Assembly: GCA_903889895.1 (NCBI GenBank)
Contig: CAISYZ010000227.1
Span: 1 to 35,858 of the forward strand
Source of the DNA: an uncultured Verrucomicrobia subdivision 3 bacterium
GTDB taxonomy: Bacteria > Verrucomicrobiota > Verrucomicrobiia > Limisphaerales > UBA11358
Direction: 5' to 3'
DNA: 35,858 nucleotides
Positions 34,561-35,858 of this stretch are shown piece by piece. Each line of letters opens with the position of its first letter. Position 1 is the stretch's first letter. Made by a program: the position numbers and the translations under genes. The notes under the pieces are model-generated. The model was given only the letters and a program-made list of their open reading frames with translations. It was not told where the DNA came from and searched no databases.

Positions 34561-35103
34561 TTATTTCTTGGCAGCTTTCTTCGCCGCCCACATAGCTTTG
34601 GCCGCAGCAGCCATTTTTGCCCTAGCTTCTGGGCTGATGATACGTTTAACGGCTTTGGTAGCGGGTTTGACAGCCGCTTTAACAACGGCAGCAGGTTTGA
34701 CAGCAGGTTTAACAGGCGCTTTGGGAGCAGTCTTCGCAGCTTTTATTGCAGCCCATCTAGCTTTCTGAGCCGCAACAATTCTAGCACGACCAGCAGCACT
34801 CATCCCGCCCTTCTTGACAGGTTTAGCAGATGCCTTGACCGCAGCCTTAACAGGAACGGTCTTGGCTTTCGCAGCTTTGACTTTCGACCAGCGCAGTTTT
34901 TGTGCAGCCCGGATCTTGGCTAAATGAGAGGCGCTGAGTTTACGTTTAGCTGGTTTGGCTGACTTCGAAGCTAAGAATGGAGCAGGAATCGCACTGCCCG
35001 GATCAGCTAAAATGCCGGTGAGTTGTTTTTCCAATACCGCGATCTTCTCTTTCAGATCAGCGGCTTGGCGGAGTTGTGCTGGTGTCAGATTTGCGATATT
35101 CAT
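34561..35103 (-). CDS. Lys/Ala-rich histone H1-like DNA-binding protein
   Basis: This is probably a nucleoid-associated DNA-binding protein. The 180-residue product is highly basic and built of A, K, P and R. The N-terminus (about 1-35) is a short amphipathic coiled-coil segment, LTPAQLRQAADLKEKIAVLE. Three copies of a motif of about 23 residues follow: LSASHLAKIRAAQKLRW, MSAAGRARIVAAQKARW and ISPEARAKMAAAAKAMW, each with a KxAK tail. They are joined by PVKAAVKA-type linkers that resemble eukaryotic H1 tails. The repeated S-x3-RAKI-x2-AxKxRW pattern resembles NUMOD3-like DNA-binding helices; that comparison is tentative. It has its own terminator and lies 32 bases downstream of the disrupted YXWGXW gene on the same strand. 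Confidence 0.8.
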   Translation of the reverse strand: MNIANLTPAQLRQAADLKEKIAVLEKQLTGILADPGSAIPAPFLASKSAKPAKRKLSASHLAKIRAAQKLRWSKVKAAKAKTVPVKAAVKASAKPVKKGGMSAAGRARIVAAQKARWAAIKAAKTAPKAPVKPAVKPAAVVKAAVKPATKAVKRIISPEARAKMAAAAKAMWAAKKAAKK

Positions 35104-35135
35104 AGTGGTTTAGTTGATTTTATTTGTTGGCCTGT

Positions 35136-35721
35136 TTATTCGCGGGGATTTCCATGGGCTGCTAGGTGGTTGTTTTGCGCCTCCTGTGCCTGGGAAACTT
35201 GTTCCTTCGTCGGGGCTTGGTGGGGTGCGCGGCCGGTCTCCACTTCTTCGTTTGTGGGCTGGGTCTTGATTCCGCCTTTGCCATTGAATGCATGGTTCGG
35301 CCCCTTGATTTCTTGAACTACTGTGCGATCTACGTAGGTGTTGTGCACGTTGTTGTGATCCACCTTTGAGACGGCCGTGTTATGCTGGAACACGTTCCCC
35401 TCCCAATGCCCGCCCTTGAAGCCTGTTCCAAAGTAGCCGTTGCCGTAGTTGATGCCGCCGTAGAAGCCGACTTTCTCCCCCCAATATCCTTCGTGCCAGG
35501 CATACTTGCGGCCTTCGTAGCCCCAATAACCGGGCGTCCAAAGAACTCCGACGCTGGGCGGAAGAACCCATTGTCCCGGCACCCAGTAGTAGCCATAATC
35601 GCCATACTGATAATAGCCGGGCGTCCAAATATATCCGTCTCCTGGGCAAACGGGCTGGTCAAAAACGACGATGGGCGGAGGTGCGATGCTTACCGTGATC
35701 TGAATGCCGGCGAAAGCCTGC
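35136..35721 (-). pseudogene. YXWGXW-repeat protein, 5' end removed by IS21-family insertion
   Basis: The reading frame continues upstream of the GTG at 35582 to the insertion element, through VCPGDGYIWTPGYYQYGDYG, WVPGQWVLPP and LWTPGYWGYEGRKYAWHEGY. These aromatic repeats define the YXWGXW-type exported proteins, which are of unknown function. The first host residues left are QAFA-GIQITVSIAPPP, which looks like the end of a signal peptide. No ATG, GTG or TTG lies in frame between the element and 35582, so the start and most of the signal peptide are lost. The tail (NEEVETGRAPHQAPTKEQ) is polar. Starting at GTG 35582 would give a leaderless 148-residue product that is unlikely to be exported. 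Confidence 0.8.
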
Positions 35722-35727
35722 TGTAAA

Positions 35728-35785
35728 CGGCGGCTGAAAAGTGCGGCGGGGTCATGTGTGTGACGCGGCGGTTCAAAAGTGCGGC
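35728..35785. repeat. Terminal repeats of the IS21-family end
   Basis: Two 20-base copies, 38 bases apart, share CGGCGG-T-AAAAGTGCGGC and differ at two positions. They are probably binding sites for the IstA transposase. Confidence 0.7.
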
Positions 35786-35805
35786 ATCTTCATTAACAAT
35801 GAAGC

Positions 35806-35858
35806 ATGTATCGCAATATGAATGACTGGGCCGAGATTCGCAGAAGAGTGTTGGTGGA
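35806..35858 (+). CDS. istA: IS21-family transposase IstA, first 17 codons
   Basis: The frame opens at ATG 35806 and reads MYRNMNDWAEIRRRVLV before the window ends. W-x-EIRRRVLVE is the characteristic beginning of IstA, just before its helix-turn-helix. A second ATG at 35818 is an alternative start. The position 20 bases after the second terminal repeat fits the family. IstA is the DDE transposase and would be followed by the istB ATPase gene outside the window. Confidence 0.75.
   Translation, partial: MYRNMNDWAEIRRRVLV

Larger units (their letters stand above)
35722..35858 (+). mobile_element. Left end of an IS21-family insertion sequence (runs off the window)
   Basis: The element probably begins with TGTAAACGG at 35722, a TG-type end as usual for IS21. 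Inside lie two 20-base direct repeats that match at 18 positions: CGGCGGCTGAAAAGTGCGGC (35728-35747) and CGGCGGTTCAAAAGTGCGGC (35766-35785). Multiple terminal repeats of this kind are typical transposase sites of IS21 ends. The transposase gene follows. The right end and target duplication are outside the window, so the exact boundary is inferred. Confidence 0.75.

Overview
The window looks like part of a polysaccharide-utilisation region from a Verrucomicrobiota bacterium, or a close PVC relative. The lineage call is inference. It rests on large exported proteins with autotransporter-associated beta-strand (PATR) repeats, several sulfatases beside glycoside hydrolases, a prepilin-like protein with an H-X9-DG motif, a propeller-type sensor kinase, and starts that mostly lack Shine-Dalgarno sequences. 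No SusC/SusD pair, rRNA or intact tRNA is visible.

Layout. Positions 1-4183 (minus strand) hold two tandem paralogues of a PATR surface protein. The left one is cut by the window edge; the right one has a single-base frameshift near 1072. Positions 4334-8166 (plus) encode a periplasmic-propeller histidine kinase and a NarL/LuxR-type response regulator that overlap by ATGA. Positions 8237-16251 (minus) form a two-gene unit: a 1967-residue adhesin/enzyme fusion, translationally coupled by TGATG to a sulfatase with a C-terminal PA14-like domain. Positions 16466-29863 (plus) run as GH36-like alpha-galactosidase, prepilin-like protein, small lipoprotein, GH29 alpha-L-fucosidase, SGNH hydrolase, an unassigned TIM-barrel-like enzyme, a second sulfatase and a GH92 alpha-mannosidase. 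Two paralogous alpha/beta-hydrolase esterases follow (30039-34058). The right end (34059-35858) is different: a 500-base non-coding stretch with phased repeats and tRNA-like fragments, a Lys/Ala-rich histone-like gene, and a YXWGXW-type gene whose start is destroyed by the left end of an IS21-family element.

How it fits together. An 18-base near-palindrome, ATTAGGCAWWTGCCGWAT, occurs five times. Each copy sits 35-65 bases upstream of a gene start and in the same orientation relative to that gene: both PATR genes, the GH36-led operon and each esterase. The copy at 4249 lies in the divergent promoter next to the sensor kinase operon. I infer that this two-component system controls the locus through the motif. 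The enzymes suggest an acylated, sulfated glycan containing fucose, galactose and mannose, but the substrate is not proven by sequence.

The best candidate for something undescribed is the enzyme at 22952-25888. Its whole length recurs inside the giant fusion protein at 10348-16251, placed between PATR/Ig repeats and a LamG lectin domain. The five-copy regulatory motif is the second.
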